A DNA stretch of 64,000 nt from Nocardiopsis algeriensis (GTDB taxonomy: Bacteria; Actinomycetota; Actinomycetes; Streptosporangiales; Streptosporangiaceae). Positions 1 through 9,461 of the stretch are shown here, piece after piece. Position 1 is the first letter of the stretch. Each line of letters begins with the position of its first letter. The stretch covers positions 62,001-126,000 of the forward strand of contig NZ_JACHJO010000006.1 in NCBI RefSeq assembly GCF_014203695.1, given 5' to 3'. The notes under the pieces are model-generated. The model made no database searches and was not told the origin of the DNA. It saw only the letters and a program-made list of their open reading frames with translations. Made by a program: the position numbers and the translations under genes.

Positions 1-641
1 CCGGAGCCGTCCTCGACCTGGGCGTCGCCCTGGGCGGGCCACAGCGCGATGCCCGCGCTCTGTCCGATCCACTCCTCGATGTTGCCCTTGTCCGCGTCGG
101 GGAACGCCTCCTCGAACATGTCGGCGAACAGGCCCTCGGTGTCGCCGTCGGGGTTGTCCAAGTCCTCGGACAGCTCCTCGGGCATGCGCTCGACGAAGGT
201 GAGCAGGTCCACGGCCTGGGCGCCGTTGATGGCCAGGTCGATCTTGGCGAAAGCGACGGAGTTGCCGGGGAGCACCTCCTCGGGCTGCGGGCCGCCGAAG
301 CCGACCAGCGACACGGTGGCCCACACCGTTCCGCCCATCAGCGCGACGGCCAGGCCGGCCGCGGCCGGGATCATCCACTTGTTGCGCCGGGCACCTCCGC
401 CGCCGGGCGGGACCGGGCCGCCGAAGTGGCCGGGACCGACCGGACCTCCGGGACCGCCCGGAACCCCGGGCTGCCCCGGGTAGGGGGAACCGGGAACTCC
501 CGGAGCGCCCTGGTACGGGGGCATCGGCGCACCGTGCGGCGGTGCGGGCACGGCTCCCTGCGGAGGAGGCGGGCCCTGACCGGGCAGCCCTGGCTGCTGC
601 GGCTGCCACTGGGGCTGCTGAGGGTGTTGAGGGAAGGACAT
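1..641 (-). CDS. DUF3352-like membrane protein, 3' end cut by window edge
   Basis: The first codon is ATG at 641, with a strong GGAGGT ribosome site just upstream. Residues 1 to about 85 are a Pro/Gly/Gln-rich cytoplasmic tail. One membrane helix follows at about residues 89-111, after an RRNK basic anchor. The exported part begins with a 'PEEVLPGNSVAFAKIDLAIN' type stretch that I recognise from actinobacterial DUF3352 proteins. The frame stays open to base 1, so only about 213 residues are present and the C-terminal end lies outside. No enzymatic motif is visible and the function is unknown. It is transcribed in the same direction as glpX, about 180 bases downstream of it. Confidence 0.75.
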   Translation of the reverse strand, partial: MSFPQHPQQPQWQPQQPGLPGQGPPPPQGAVPAPPHGAPMPPYQGAPGVPGSPYPGQPGVPGGPGGPVGPGHFGGPVPPGGGGARRNKWMIPAAAGLAVALMGGTVWATVSLVGFGGPQPEEVLPGNSVAFAKIDLAINGAQAVDLLTFVERMPEELSEDLDNPDGDTEGLFADMFEEAFPDADKGNIEEWIGQSAGIALWPAQGDAQVEDGS

Positions 642-822
642 CGGACCTCCGGCAGGATCTCACGGGCGCGGCGGCCGCGTGCTCGACACCTGGTCTGATG
701 CCGGCAGGTCCGGATATGGTTCGCGCCCGTGTTCGTGGTGTGGTCGGTGGGCAGGGAGGACCCCGGCGCCCCGACCGTGCGAGGCGCCGGCGGAAACCGG
801 GGACGGGCCGCCGGCGCTCCGG

Positions 823-1833
823 TCAGGAGGCGGAGGTGAGGTCCACCCCGCTGTAGGAGGACAGCTTGCTCATGCGGTGCTCGCTCAGCACCTTGCGGAC
901 GGTGCCGCTGCGGCCGCGCATGACCAGCGAGTCGGTGATGGCCCGCGACGACTCGTAGCGCACACCGCCGACCAGCTCGCCGTCGGTGATGCCGGTCGCG
1001 GCGAAGAACACGTCGTCGGAGGAGACCAGGTCGTCCGTGTACAGCACGCGGTCCAGGTCGTGCCCGGCCTCCGTTGCCTGCCGGCGCTCCTCCTCGTCCT
1101 TGGGCCACAGCTTGCCCTGGATGACACCGCCCAGGCACTTCATGGCGCACGCCGTGATGATGCCCTCGGGGGTGCCTCCGATGCCCAGCAGCAGGTCCAC
1201 GCCGGTCTCGGGCCGGGCGGCCATGATGGCGCCCGCCACGTCGCCGTCGCGGATGAACTTGATGCGCGCGCCCGCGTCGCGGACGTCCTGCACGATCTGC
1301 TTGTGGCGGGGGCGGTCCAGGATCACCACGGTCACGTCCTGCGGCGACTTGCCCTTGGCGCGGGCCACCGCGCGGATGTTGTCGGCGACCGGCGCCGAGA
1401 TGTCCACCACGTCGGCGGCCTCCGGGCCCACCGCCAGCTTCTCCATGTAGAACACCGCCGACGGGTCGAACATGGAGCCCCGCGGGCTCATCGCGATGAC
1501 CGAGATCGCGTTGGGCATGCCCATGGCGGTCAGTGTGGTGCCGTCGATCGGGTCGACCGCCACGTCCCACTCCTGTCCGCCGCCGTCTCCCACGCGCTCG
1601 CCGTTGTAGAGCATCGGCGCGTTGTCCTTCTCGCCCTCGCCGATGACGACGGTCCCGTCCATGGACACGGTGCTGATCATGTGGCGCATTCCGCGCACGG
1701 CGGCGCCGTCGGCCCCGATCTTGTCCCCCTTGCCGACCCACCGGGCCGAGGCCAGGGCCGCGGTCTCCGTGACGCGGACCAGCTCGAGTGCGAGGTTGCG
1801 GTCGGGCACTGGGGGGTTGGTGGGCTGCGGCAT
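823..1833 (-). CDS. glpX: Class II fructose-1,6-bisphosphatase (GlpX)
   Basis: This enzyme hydrolyses fructose 1,6-bisphosphate to fructose 6-phosphate in gluconeogenesis; most actinobacteria rely on this class. It has 336 residues, the usual family length. The lithium-sensitive phosphatase signatures are present: an IGEGEKD segment near residues 64-70 and a DPIDGTT metal site near residues 94-100. I chose the ATG at 1833 because a GGAAGG ribosome site precedes it; an in-frame ATG at 1860 is possible but lacks one. The neighbouring TetR gene is divergent, and DUF4245 follows it, as is common around glpX in actinobacteria. Confidence 0.95.
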   Translation of the reverse strand: MPQPTNPPVPDRNLALELVRVTETAALASARWVGKGDKIGADGAAVRGMRHMISTVSMDGTVVIGEGEKDNAPMLYNGERVGDGGGQEWDVAVDPIDGTTLTAMGMPNAISVIAMSPRGSMFDPSAVFYMEKLAVGPEAADVVDISAPVADNIRAVARAKGKSPQDVTVVILDRPRHKQIVQDVRDAGARIKFIRDGDVAGAIMAARPETGVDLLLGIGGTPEGIITACAMKCLGGVIQGKLWPKDEEERRQATEAGHDLDRVLYTDDLVSSDDVFFAATGITDGELVGGVRYESSRAITDSLVMRGRSGTVRKVLSEHRMSKLSSYSGVDLTSAS

Positions 1834-1948
1834 CGAGATGGCACCTTCCGTCGGGACCAAGGGCGGGCAACACGCTCTAGGGTAGTCACCCGATGTGATC
1901 TGCCCCCTCGACGGGTACTTTTCCGTGTCCTGTCGGACGAGGGAGGTC

Positions 1949-1954
1949 TAGTCT
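1949..1954 (+). promoter_or_regulatory. Putative -10 element of the TetR gene
   Basis: TAGTCT fits the actinobacterial TANNNT -10 pattern. It would start transcription near 1961, giving a leader of about 20 bases before the ATG at 1983. No convincing -35 hexamer is visible. Confidence 0.35.
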
Positions 1955-1982
1955 GGCGTGACCGGGACTGGAGTTGAGGCGC

Positions 1983-2588
1983 ATGGCAGTGGACAAGACG
2001 GACAGGGCGGTGCGGGTCTCCCCGCGCGGCGCGGCGACCCGCAGCGCCTTGCTCAAGGCGGCGGCCCAGGTCTTCCGGACCGTGGGGTTCGCCAAGGCCG
2101 GGGTGAGCGAGGTCGTGGCCGTGGCCGGGGCCAGTGTCGGCAGTCTGTACCACCACTTCACCGGCAAGGCCGACCTCTACTTCGCCCTCTACGAGGAGTT
2201 CCAGCAGCGCCAGCAGGAGCGGACCCGGCAGGCGGTCGTGGACGCGCGGGCGGCGGGCGAGACCGACCCCACCCGGCTGATGAACCTCGCGGCCCACGCC
2301 TATCTCGTGGGGTGCATCGAGGAGCGCGACACCACGCGGCTGTTCTTCAGCGGCGACGGACCGCCCGGGTTCGAGCACCAGCTGCGCGAGCGGGTCACCA
2401 CGTGGACGGACCGCAACGTCGCCCTCTACCGCAAGGCGGACGAGCCGGTCGACGAGGCCCTGCTGATCGTGGTGAGCGGTGCGATGCTCCTGGCCGTGGC
2501 CGAGGTGGTCCGCCGCGACGACGCCGACGCGCGCAGGCTCGCCGATGACATCACCGGGCTCCTCGGCCGCCTCCAGCCGCGGCGGTAG
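1983..2588 (+). CDS. TetR-family transcriptional regulator
   Basis: This is a 201-residue DNA-binding repressor-type protein. The N-terminal TetR helix-turn-helix is clear: the segment around residues 14-60 contains ALLKAAAQVF, then a recognition region ending in GSLYHHFTGKADLY, which is diagnostic for the family. The C-terminal ligand domain has no recognisable subfamily signature, so the inducer is unknown. ATG at 1983 is preferred; a TTG at 1974 in the same frame would add three residues. It is divergent from glpX with about 150 bases between starts, so it could autoregulate or control glpX, but no palindromic operator stands out there. Confidence 0.88.
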   Translation: MAVDKTDRAVRVSPRGAATRSALLKAAAQVFRTVGFAKAGVSEVVAVAGASVGSLYHHFTGKADLYFALYEEFQQRQQERTRQAVVDARAAGETDPTRLMNLAAHAYLVGCIEERDTTRLFFSGDGPPGFEHQLRERVTTWTDRNVALYRKADEPVDEALLIVVSGAMLLAVAEVVRRDDADARRLADDITGLLGRLQPRR

Positions 2589-2650
2589 CCGGCGTCTTCG
2601 GCCCACCCCGGGTCGGGGAGGTGCGGGACCTGGGGCAAGCTGGAACGGTC

Positions 2651-3190
2651 ATGAGTAAGTACAGCCGGTCCAACGCGACCTTCAAGAACTACGCCGTCTC
2701 CCTGGGGATCATCGTCGCCATCGTCCTGGCCATGGCGTTCGTGGTCGCCACGCGCTCGGGCGAGCACATCCCGTCCGTGGACTACCGGCCGGACCTGCGA
2801 GTGGTCGAGGAAGCCGCGGACTACCCGGTCGCGGCCCCCTCCCCGCAGCTGGAGGAGCAGGGCTGGACCCCCACCAGCACCACCGTGGCCGTCGACGGAC
2901 CGGTCGAGTGGAGCGTGGGGTTCGCCACCGCCGAGGACAGCCACGTGATGTTCACCCAGAGCGACGGGGACCCCGACGACGTCGTGGCCGAGCGCGCCCG
3001 GGGCGCCGAGCCGGCGGGGAACGTCTCCGTCGGCACGCGCGAGTGGGAGCACCTCACGTCCGCGGACTGGAGCGCCTTGGTGCTGCGTGAGGAGGACCGG
3101 ACCCTCGTGGTCGCGGGCCCGGCCGATCTCGACGAGCTGGCCCACTTCGCGAACGGGCTGGAGCTCACCGGGGAGAGCGCGGAGTCCTGA
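2651..3190 (+). CDS. DUF4245 family membrane-anchored protein
   Basis: The protein has 179 residues, with one N-terminal membrane helix (about residues 12-34) and an extracytoplasmic domain. The layout and the 'W.P.ST..V...VEWSVGF' region match the DUF4245 family found beside glpX in many actinobacteria; its function is unknown. ATG at 2651 is preferred over an upstream GTG-type start at 2621 because the membrane segment then sits at the usual distance from the N terminus. The ribosome site is weak. It converges on ispH, with a strong hairpin between the two genes. Confidence 0.8.
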   Translation: MSKYSRSNATFKNYAVSLGIIVAIVLAMAFVVATRSGEHIPSVDYRPDLRVVEEAADYPVAAPSPQLEEQGWTPTSTTVAVDGPVEWSVGFATAEDSHVMFTQSDGDPDDVVAERARGAEPAGNVSVGTREWEHLTSADWSALVLREEDRTLVVAGPADLDELAHFANGLELTGESAES

Positions 3191-3242
3191 CCGCCACCGC
3201 CGGGCGCGCCCTGCTCGGGGCCGCCTCCGGCCGGACCGCGCC

Positions 3243-3269
3243 AACGCCCTCCCCTGCGGGGAGGGCGTT
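3243..3269. terminator. Bidirectional hairpin terminator
   Basis: A perfect 12-bp inverted repeat with a three-base loop lies between the convergent DUF4245 and ispH genes. No T-tract follows, as is normal for high-GC actinobacteria. Confidence 0.75.
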
Positions 3270-3376
3270 CGCCTTCGGGAACCGCTCCCCGGCCGGTGGG
3301 ACCGCATCTTCCGGTCCGACCGCCGGGGAGCGGTCCATGTGCCGCGCCTTCGCGGGTGCTCCGCCGGGAGCCGCGC

Positions 3377-4348
3377 CTACTCGGCGCGCAGGTCGCGGCG
3401 CAGTTCCTTGGGCAGGGAGAACGTCAGGGTCTCGTCCGCCGTGGTCACCGGGGTGACGGTGTCGTAGCCGTGCTCCGCCAGCCGCGACAGCAGCTCCTGG
3501 ACGAGGATGTCGGGCACCGATGCGCCGCTGGTCACACCGACGGTGGTGACCCCCTCCAGCCAGGCCTCGTCCATGAGCCCGGCGTTGTCGATCAGGTGGG
3601 CGGCGTCGGCGCCGGCGTCGAGCGCGACCTCGACCAGGCGGACGGAGTTCGACGAGTTGTCGGAACCGACCACGATGACCAGCTCGCACTCGGGCGCCAT
3701 CGCCTTGACCGCGTCCTGGCGGTTGGAGGTGGCGTAGCAGATGTCGTCGCTCGGCGGGTCGAGCAGGTTCGGGAACTTCTTGCGCAGGGCGTCGACGGTC
3801 TGGTTGGTCTCGTCCACCGACAGGGTCGTCTGGGAGAGCCACGACACGTTGTCGGGGTCGCGGACCTGGACCTTGTCGACCTCCTCGGGGCTCTCGACGA
3901 TCTGGATGTGCTCGGGGGCCTCACCGCTGGTGCCCTCGACCTCCTCGTGGCCGATGTGGCCGATGAGGATGATGTCGCGGTCCTCGGCCGCGAAGCGCTG
4001 GGCCTCCTTGTGGACCTTGGTCACCAGGGGACAGGTCGCGTCGATGGTCTTGAGCCGGCGCTGGGAGGCCTCTTCGTGTACCGCGGGGGAGACACCGTGC
4101 GCCGAGAACACGACGATGGCGCCCTCGGGCACCTCCTCGGTCTCCTCGACGAAGATGGCGCCGCGCTCCTCCAGGGTCCGCACGACGTGCGTGTTGTGCA
4201 CGATCTGCTTGCGGACGTAGATGGGAGCGCCGTACTGTTCCAGTGCCTTCTCGACGGTGATGACCGCGCGGTCCACACCGGCGCAGTAACCCCGGGGGTT
4301 GGCGAGGAGCACACGGCGTTGCTTCGTGGCAGTCGTCATCGCAGTCAT
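3377..4348 (-). CDS. ispH: 4-hydroxy-3-methylbut-2-enyl diphosphate reductase
   Basis: This is the last enzyme of the methylerythritol phosphate pathway. It reduces HMBPP to IPP and DMAPP with a [4Fe-4S] cluster. The three cluster cysteines are visible in their family contexts: GYCAG (C22), DATCPLV (C106) and ICYATSNRQ (C204). The protein has 323 residues from the ATG at 4348, which has an AGGA about nine bases upstream. In-frame ATGs at 4354 and 4339 are close alternatives. Co-location with xseA and xseB is the usual actinobacterial arrangement. Confidence 0.96.
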   Translation of the reverse strand: MTAMTTATKQRRVLLANPRGYCAGVDRAVITVEKALEQYGAPIYVRKQIVHNTHVVRTLEERGAIFVEETEEVPEGAIVVFSAHGVSPAVHEEASQRRLKTIDATCPLVTKVHKEAQRFAAEDRDIILIGHIGHEEVEGTSGEAPEHIQIVESPEEVDKVQVRDPDNVSWLSQTTLSVDETNQTVDALRKKFPNLLDPPSDDICYATSNRQDAVKAMAPECELVIVVGSDNSSNSVRLVEVALDAGADAAHLIDNAGLMDEAWLEGVTTVGVTSGASVPDILVQELLSRLAEHGYDTVTPVTTADETLTFSLPKELRRDLRAE

Positions 4349-4644
4349 GCCATACATCCTAGGTGTCATGTCTCGGTGCGCCGCTGTTCGGGCGGGCGCG
4401 GCCCGCATGAAGAGCGGAAAGGATATTTCGGACCCGGTGCCGACGCTACCGCAACGAACTGGCTCCAGTTCCGCTGCGAAGTGGCGAAATCGTTCACCTG
4501 TCCCCTGCTCAGGGCCTTCCTCCCTCCTCTATCCTGGTTCACGATCGCCATGTGTTATAAGCGGTTCGCCGACGACTCGGCCCCGACTGGTTCGCCGGAC
4601 GCGTTCCGCCCCGCCCGCCTAGAGCAATCAGGAGCCCCCGACCC

Positions 4645-5568
4645 ATGTCGAACCCGACCGTCGCCACGAAGCTGATCTCCATGGTCAAGGGGATCTTCGG
4701 GCGCAAGCAGAAGGAGACGGCCTCCGTCTCCGCCCCCGAGACCCCGGCCGCCGCTGCGAGAGCGGAGAGCTCGAGCACCCCGTCCCCGGCAGAGACACCA
4801 CCCGCAGCGGGGGCCCCGGCCGCCGCCGAGGCCCCGTCCCCCTCCGCGACCGAGGTGAAGCCCGAGGCGGAGGCGCCCGTGGAGGCCGCTCCGGCTGCCG
4901 CCGAGGAGCCCGCACCCGCCCCGGCCGCCGGCGAGGAGACCGCGCCGGCCGCCGAGGCCCCGTCCACCACCGAGGCCCCGTCCGCGAGTGCTCCGACCGC
5001 CACCGAGGCGCCCGTGGAGCCCGCCCCGGCCGCCGCCGAGGAGTCCGCGCCCGCCGCTGAGGAGGCCTCCCCCTCCGCGACCGAGGTGAAGCCCGAGGCG
5101 GAGGCGCCCGTGGAGGCCGCTCCGGCCGCTGCCGAGGAGCCCGCACCCGCCCCGGTCACCACCGAGGAGACCGCGCCTGCCGCCGCCGAGGCCGTGGAGG
5201 CCGCTCCGGCCGCCGAGAGCGCCCCCGCCGCCGAGGAGCGCGAGCAGGACGCTCCCGTCCCCGCCACCGCCGAACTCGCGGAGGAGGGCACCGCCATCGC
5301 CGAGGAGCTCGCGGTGGCCGAGGCCAAGACCCAGGTCGCCAGCACCGACCTCCTCGAGAAGGTCCGCAAGGACAACGCCCCCGCCCTGGAGGACCTGCCC
5401 GTCCCCACCTACGACGAGCTCACCCTGCCGTCGGTCCGCGCCCGCCTGCGCAAGCTCACCATCGGGCAGGTGCGCGACCTGCGCGCCTACGAGGTCGCCC
5501 ACGCGGCTCGGCCCGAGTTCATCCGCATGTACGACAACCGCATCGCCAAGCTGGAGGCCGACGCCTGA
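4645..5568 (+). CDS. Ala/Pro/Glu-rich protein with conserved C-terminal helical motif
   Basis: The protein has 307 residues. A short basic N-terminal segment (about 1-25, containing KGIFGRKQK) is followed by about 200 residues of low-complexity Ala/Pro/Glu sequence. A compact C-terminal motif starts near [16 protein letters not shown] and ends [13 protein letters not shown]. Similar C-terminal motifs occur in actinobacterial proteins encoded next to xseA/ispH, some annotated as lipid droplet-associated proteins; I recall this family only loosely. The function is unknown. The low-complexity part contains an exact-type internal duplication (listed separately). It lies divergent to ispH and upstream of xseA. 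Confidence 0.8.
   Translation: MSNPTVATKLISMVKGIFGRKQKETASVSAPETPAAAARAESSSTPSPAETPPAAGAPAAAEAPSPSATEVKPEAEAPVEAAPAAAEEPAPAPAAGEETAPAAEAPSTTEAPSASAPTATEAPVEPAPAAAEESAPAAEEASPSATEVKPEAEAPVEAAPAAAEEPAPAPVTTEETAPAAAEAVEAAPAAESAPAAEEREQDAPVPATAELAEEGTAIAEELAVAEAKTQVASTDLLEKVRKDNAPALEDLPVPTYDELTLPSVRARLRKLTIGQVRDLRAYEVAHAARPEFIRMYDNRIAKLEADA
4839..4924 (+). repeat. In-gene direct repeat, copy 1
   Basis: An 86-base segment that recurs almost identically 231 bases (77 codons) further on. It encodes the [19 protein letters not shown] stretch. Confidence 0.8.
5070..5155 (+). repeat. In-gene direct repeat, copy 2
   Basis: Second copy of the repeat at 4839-4924, differing at only a few bases in an Ala-rich codon run. 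The frame is preserved. Confidence 0.8.
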
Positions 5569-5706
5569 CGGCACGGCCCCGGGGGCCGGACGTACACGCA
5601 GCGGTCAGGGGAGCCGCCGACGGACACCGCCTTCTCGGAAGGCGTGCCCGGACGGCGGCTCCCGTCGCACAGGGCGCACGTCCACCGGACTGTCCTCGCC
5701 CTGGCC

Positions 5707-5712
5707 TAGGCT
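5707..5712 (+). promoter_or_regulatory. Putative -10 element for leaderless xseA mRNA
   Basis: TAGGCT ends eight bases before the xseA ATG. This spacing is typical of actinobacterial leaderless transcripts, and no ribosome site is present. Confidence 0.45.
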
Positions 5713-5720
5713 CGGGTGCC

Positions 5721-6953
5721 ATGGGCATGGAGAGTTCCCCCGAGACACCGCAGCCGGTACGCGCCGTCCTCGGCGCCGTCGGCGGCTGGATCGGCCGCCT
5801 CGGCAAGATCTGGGTCGAGGGCCAGATCGCCGAGTTGAACCGGCGCGGCCGCATGGCCTACATCACTCTGCGCGACCCCGTGGCCAACGTGTCCGTGCGG
5901 GTGGTCTGCCAGACCTCGGTCCTGGACGCCCAGAGCCCGCCGCCCGAGGCGGGGGCACGCGTCGTCGTCCACGCCAAACCCGACTTCTACGAGGTGCGCG
6001 GCACCTTCTCGCTGCGTGCGCTGGAGATCCGCCACGTCGGCCTCGGCGAACTGCTCGCCCGGCTGGAGCAGCTGCGCCGCACCCTGACCGCCGAGGGGCT
6101 CTTCGCGGCCGAGCGCAAGCGGCCGCTCCCGTTCCTGCCGAACACGGTCGGCCTCATCTGCGGGCGCGACTCCGCGGCCGAGCGCGACGTGCTGGAGAAC
6201 AGCCGCCGCCGCTGGCCCGCCGTGCGCTTCGAGGTGCGCCAGGTCGCGGTCCAGGGCGACCGCGCCGTCCGCGAGGTGACGGAGGCGCTCAAGGACCTGG
6301 ACTCCCACCCGGACGTCGACGTCATCGTCATCGCCCGGGGCGGCGGCTCCCTGGAGGACCTGCTGCCCTTCTCCGACGAGGCCCTGGTGCGCGCGGTCGC
6401 CGCGGCCGCCACGCCGGTGGTGAGCGCGATCGGGCACGAGCAGGACGCGCCGCTGCTCGACCACGTCGCCGACGTGCGCGCCTCCACCCCCACCGACGCC
6501 GCGAAGCGGACCGTCCCCGACGTCGGGGAGCAGCTCGAGATCATCCGCCAGCTGCGCGACCGCGGCCGCCGGGTCCTGCGGGGCGGCCTGGACCGCGAGT
6601 CCGCCTGGCTGTCGGCGATCCGGTCCCGCCCGGTGCTGGCCAGTCCGGTGCGCGAGGTCGAGCGGCTCGCCGAGCAGGTCCTGGACATGCGCGAGCGCGC
6701 CCGCCGCAGTCTCACCGTGTCCCTGGACCGGGCCTCCGACGACCTGCGCCACACCCGCGCCCGGCTGCACGCGCTCTCCCCGGCCACCACCCTGGCCCGC
6801 GGGTACGCGATCGTGCAGCGGGCCGACGGCTCGGTGGTGCGCTCGGCGGCCGAGCCCGACGCGGGGGAGACCCTGCGGCTGCGCTTCGCCGAGGACAGCC
6901 TGACCGCCACCGTGGACGCCACCCAGAGCACCGACGACACCGAGGAGAAGTAG
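5721..6953 (+). CDS. xseA: Exodeoxyribonuclease VII large subunit
   Basis: This is the catalytic large subunit of exonuclease VII, which degrades single-stranded DNA in repair. It has 410 residues. The N-terminal OB-fold region (about 25-115) contains the family stretch [23 protein letters not shown]. The catalytic core contains an [13 protein letters not shown] segment and the [21 protein letters not shown] segment near residues 235-255. The C terminus has the ARGYAIV repeat-like region. A leaderless start at 5721 is likely; an ATG two codons later (5727) is also possible. xseB begins two bases after its stop. Confidence 0.96.
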   Translation: MGMESSPETPQPVRAVLGAVGGWIGRLGKIWVEGQIAELNRRGRMAYITLRDPVANVSVRVVCQTSVLDAQSPPPEAGARVVVHAKPDFYEVRGTFSLRALEIRHVGLGELLARLEQLRRTLTAEGLFAAERKRPLPFLPNTVGLICGRDSAAERDVLENSRRRWPAVRFEVRQVAVQGDRAVREVTEALKDLDSHPDVDVIVIARGGGSLEDLLPFSDEALVRAVAAAATPVVSAIGHEQDAPLLDHVADVRASTPTDAAKRTVPDVGEQLEIIRQLRDRGRRVLRGGLDRESAWLSAIRSRPVLASPVREVERLAEQVLDMRERARRSLTVSLDRASDDLRHTRARLHALSPATTLARGYAIVQRADGSVVRSAAEPDAGETLRLRFAEDSLTATVDATQSTDDTEEK

Positions 6954-6955
6954 AG

Positions 6956-7213
6956 ATGGCCGACAAGGCAGCCGGGGCCCCGAGCGCGGAGCCGGAGCTC
7001 TCCTACGAGGAGAGCCGGGAGGAGCTCAACAACGTCGTGCGGCAGCTGGAGTCGGGAGGCCTCAGCCTGAAGGACTCCCTGGCCCTGTGGGAGCGGGGCG
7101 AGGAGCTCGCCCGCATCTGCGAGCAGTGGCTGGAGGGCGCCCGCGCCAAGCTGGCCGCCGCCATGGACGAGCGCGCGGACGGCACCCCCGAGCCCGGGGA
7201 CACGCCCTTCTGA
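6956..7213 (+). CDS. xseB: Exodeoxyribonuclease VII small subunit
   Basis: An 85-residue helical subunit that binds XseA. The family core LSYEESREELNNVVRQLESGGLSL and the LWERGEEL motif are clear, followed by a hydrophilic tail. It starts two bases after the xseA stop codon, so translation is probably coupled. Confidence 0.95.
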   Translation: MADKAAGAPSAEPELSYEESREELNNVVRQLESGGLSLKDSLALWERGEELARICEQWLEGARAKLAAAMDERADGTPEPGDTPF

Positions 7214-7219
7214 CCGCAC

Positions 7220-7795
7220 TCACCTGCGGCCGTTGACCTGGTCCCCCAGGTCGCGGATGTTGCGCGGCAGGCCTCGGAAGAGGCCGATGACCAGGACCAG
7301 CGCGGTGCCCAGGAACAACCAGGGCGCGGCCTGGGTCAGCCGCGAGGCCACCCCCAGCAGGAGGGTCAGGGCGAAGCCCTCGCTGCCCAGGGCGAAGGCG
7401 CACTCCGCGATCACCGCGGCGGTGAAGAACGCCATGGGCGGGCTGACCGCCAGCGACAGCAGGTCACTGGGCCGCACCAGCAGCGCGCTCAGCAGGCAGG
7501 CGAGGGTGAAGACCGCGCCGGGAAGGGCGGTCGATCCGGTCCAGTGGGCGACCAGCGTCCCCGCGAGGCTGAGCAGCGCGATGGCCAGGACCCCGCCCCT
7601 GCCGGTCAGGCGGGGCGCACTCCTCCGAGGGGTGGCGCGCCCTCCTCGGGCGGTTCCCCCTCGCGGGACGGGCCCTCCTCGCGGGACGGGGCCGCCCGGA
7701 CCTCCCGGCCGCTTCCTGCTGTTCGGCATCTCCCGGCTCCGGCCGCCGGGTCGCACCGGCGGCCGGCGGGGGCCGTCCGTCCTGTGCGGGGGCAT
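7220..7795 (-). CDS. DUF6542 family membrane protein
   Basis: The protein has 191 residues. A disordered basic Pro/Gly/Arg-rich N-terminal tail (about 1-62) is followed by LTGRGG and a four-helix hydrophobic region (about 68-180). This layout matches DUF6542 proteins, which often lie beside xseB in actinobacteria; the role is unknown. I chose the ATG at 7795 because GGGAGG lies nine bases upstream. It converges on xseB with only six bases between the stop codons. Confidence 0.75.
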   Translation of the reverse strand: MPPHRTDGPRRPPVRPGGRSREMPNSRKRPGGPGGPVPRGGPVPRGGTARGGRATPRRSAPRLTGRGGVLAIALLSLAGTLVAHWTGSTALPGAVFTLACLLSALLVRPSDLLSLAVSPPMAFFTAAVIAECAFALGSEGFALTLLLGVASRLTQAAPWLFLGTALVLVIGLFRGLPRNIRDLGDQVNGRR

Positions 7796-7985
7796 GGCCG
7801 TTGGCCTCCCAACTGTATTACTCACGGTGATAAGTGTGTCACCTGTTGCGAAAATTTGATGACTCTTGCGGGGACCGTGTCGCCATTTCGGCCACTTGCC
7901 CTTTCCGCACCGAAGCCTCTCTCCCCCTGGGACACCGGCACGGGGCCCTCCGGTTCGCGGAGAACGGGGAAGGAGCGATCGCATT

Positions 7986-9272
7986 TCAGGTCGTACTGCC
8001 CTCACCGTTGTCCATGTACCGAATTCCGTCCAGGTCGGTGCCGTTTCCCCCGACCGTTCCCCCGACCGCGAACTCGGGAGCCGTCACGGTGCGCGGGTGC
8101 TCCTCCACACCCCGGGGAGTCTCCAGCTCGCCGTCCACCAGGCCCAGTTCCCCGAACCGGCGTGCCGTCACCAGGACCCGGCTCTCCAGCGACCCCACGG
8201 TCCTGTTGTAGGCGGACACGGTCGTGCCCAGCGCCCGGCCCAGCCCCTCCACGTGTCCGACCAGGGTGGACAGCCGCTCGTGCAGCTGCTTGCCCAGGTC
8301 GAACACGGCCCGCGCGTTCTCGCTCAGGGCCTCCTGCTGCCACGCGTAGTGGGCCGTCCTCAGCAGCGAGATCAGCGTCGTCGGTGTCGCGATGTGGACC
8401 CGGCGCGCCATCGCGTGCTCCAGCAGTCCCGGGTCGTGCTCCAGGGCCGGGGCGAGGAACGCCTCGCCCGGGACGAACAGCACCACGAACTCGGGCGCGG
8501 GCGTGAACGAGGCCCAGTACGACTTGGCCGCCAGCTGGTCCACGTGCGTGCGCAGCTGCCGCGCGTGGGCCCGCAGCCGCTCGCGCGCCGCTGCCTCGTC
8601 CTGTGACTCCACCGCGTCGAGGTAGGCCGCCAGCGGCACCTTGGAGTCCACCACGATGTTCTTGCCGCCCGCCAGGCGCACCACCATGTCCGGACGCCGG
8701 CCGCCGTCGGCGGACGCCACCTGCTCGTCGAAGTCGCAGCGGTCCGCCATCCCGGCCAGCTCCGCCACCCGGCGCAGCTGCATCTCGCCCCAGCGGCCGC
8801 GCGCCTCCGGACGGCGCAGAGCCGTGACGAGGGCCTGGGTCTGGTCGCGCAGCCGCTCGGAGCCCTCGCGAACGTACTCCACCTGGCGGGCCAGCTCGGC
8901 GTGTGCCGCGGCCCGGCCCGCGTCGGCCTCGCGCAGCCGGAGCTCGACCCTGTTCAGCATCTCGGTCAGCGGCTCCACCATGCGCTCCACGGCCCGCCGC
9001 CGCTCGTCCAGGTCGCTGCCCGTCTGGGCACCCACGGCCCGCAGCCGCCCCTCGGCCAGTTCCAGGAACCTCTGTCCGGTCTGGTCCAGGGCCTGCGCGG
9101 ACAGGGCGCGGAACCTGTCGGCGAGCTGCTCCTCCATGAACACCGCGCGCTCCTGGGCCGCGCGTGCGTCCGCGCGCGCCTCGGCGCTGCGCCCGCTCGC
9201 CAGGAGCCATCCGACCGCGGTGCCGACCGCAAGGCCGACGAGGAGCACCAGTACGAGGGAGAGGGCTTCCAT
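7986..9272 (-). CDS. rmuC: DNA recombination protein RmuC
   Basis: RmuC-family proteins limit recombination at inverted repeats and resemble nucleases. This one has 428 residues: an N-terminal membrane helix (about 4-25), a long coiled coil (about 30-150), then the RmuC domain containing ARGRWGEMQLRRV and VDSKVPLAAYLDA segments. The start at 9272 is chosen for the AAGGA ribosome site five bases upstream and because the membrane helix follows directly. An upstream in-frame ATG at 9422 has neither feature. Confidence 0.93.
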   Translation of the reverse strand: MEALSLVLVLLVGLAVGTAVGWLLASGRSAEARADARAAQERAVFMEEQLADRFRALSAQALDQTGQRFLELAEGRLRAVGAQTGSDLDERRRAVERMVEPLTEMLNRVELRLREADAGRAAAHAELARQVEYVREGSERLRDQTQALVTALRRPEARGRWGEMQLRRVAELAGMADRCDFDEQVASADGGRRPDMVVRLAGGKNIVVDSKVPLAAYLDAVESQDEAAARERLRAHARQLRTHVDQLAAKSYWASFTPAPEFVVLFVPGEAFLAPALEHDPGLLEHAMARRVHIATPTTLISLLRTAHYAWQQEALSENARAVFDLGKQLHERLSTLVGHVEGLGRALGTTVSAYNRTVGSLESRVLVTARRFGELGLVDGELETPRGVEEHPRTVTAPEFAVGGTVGGNGTDLDGIRYMDNGEGSTT

Positions 9273-9461
9273 CAGGTCCTTCCGGAGGAGTCGCCGGCTC
9301 CGGGCGGACCGGCGGTGGAAGAAGTCACCGCGCCATGGTGCCAGCCCGAGGTGCCCCGAGGAATTCCGCCACGCAGGACACGAGCCGACAATTGCGACAA
9401 ATTGGGCGCCCCGTGTCCGCAACCGGACAGCGGGGGCCCACCTCGGCGGGAGGAACCCGTC

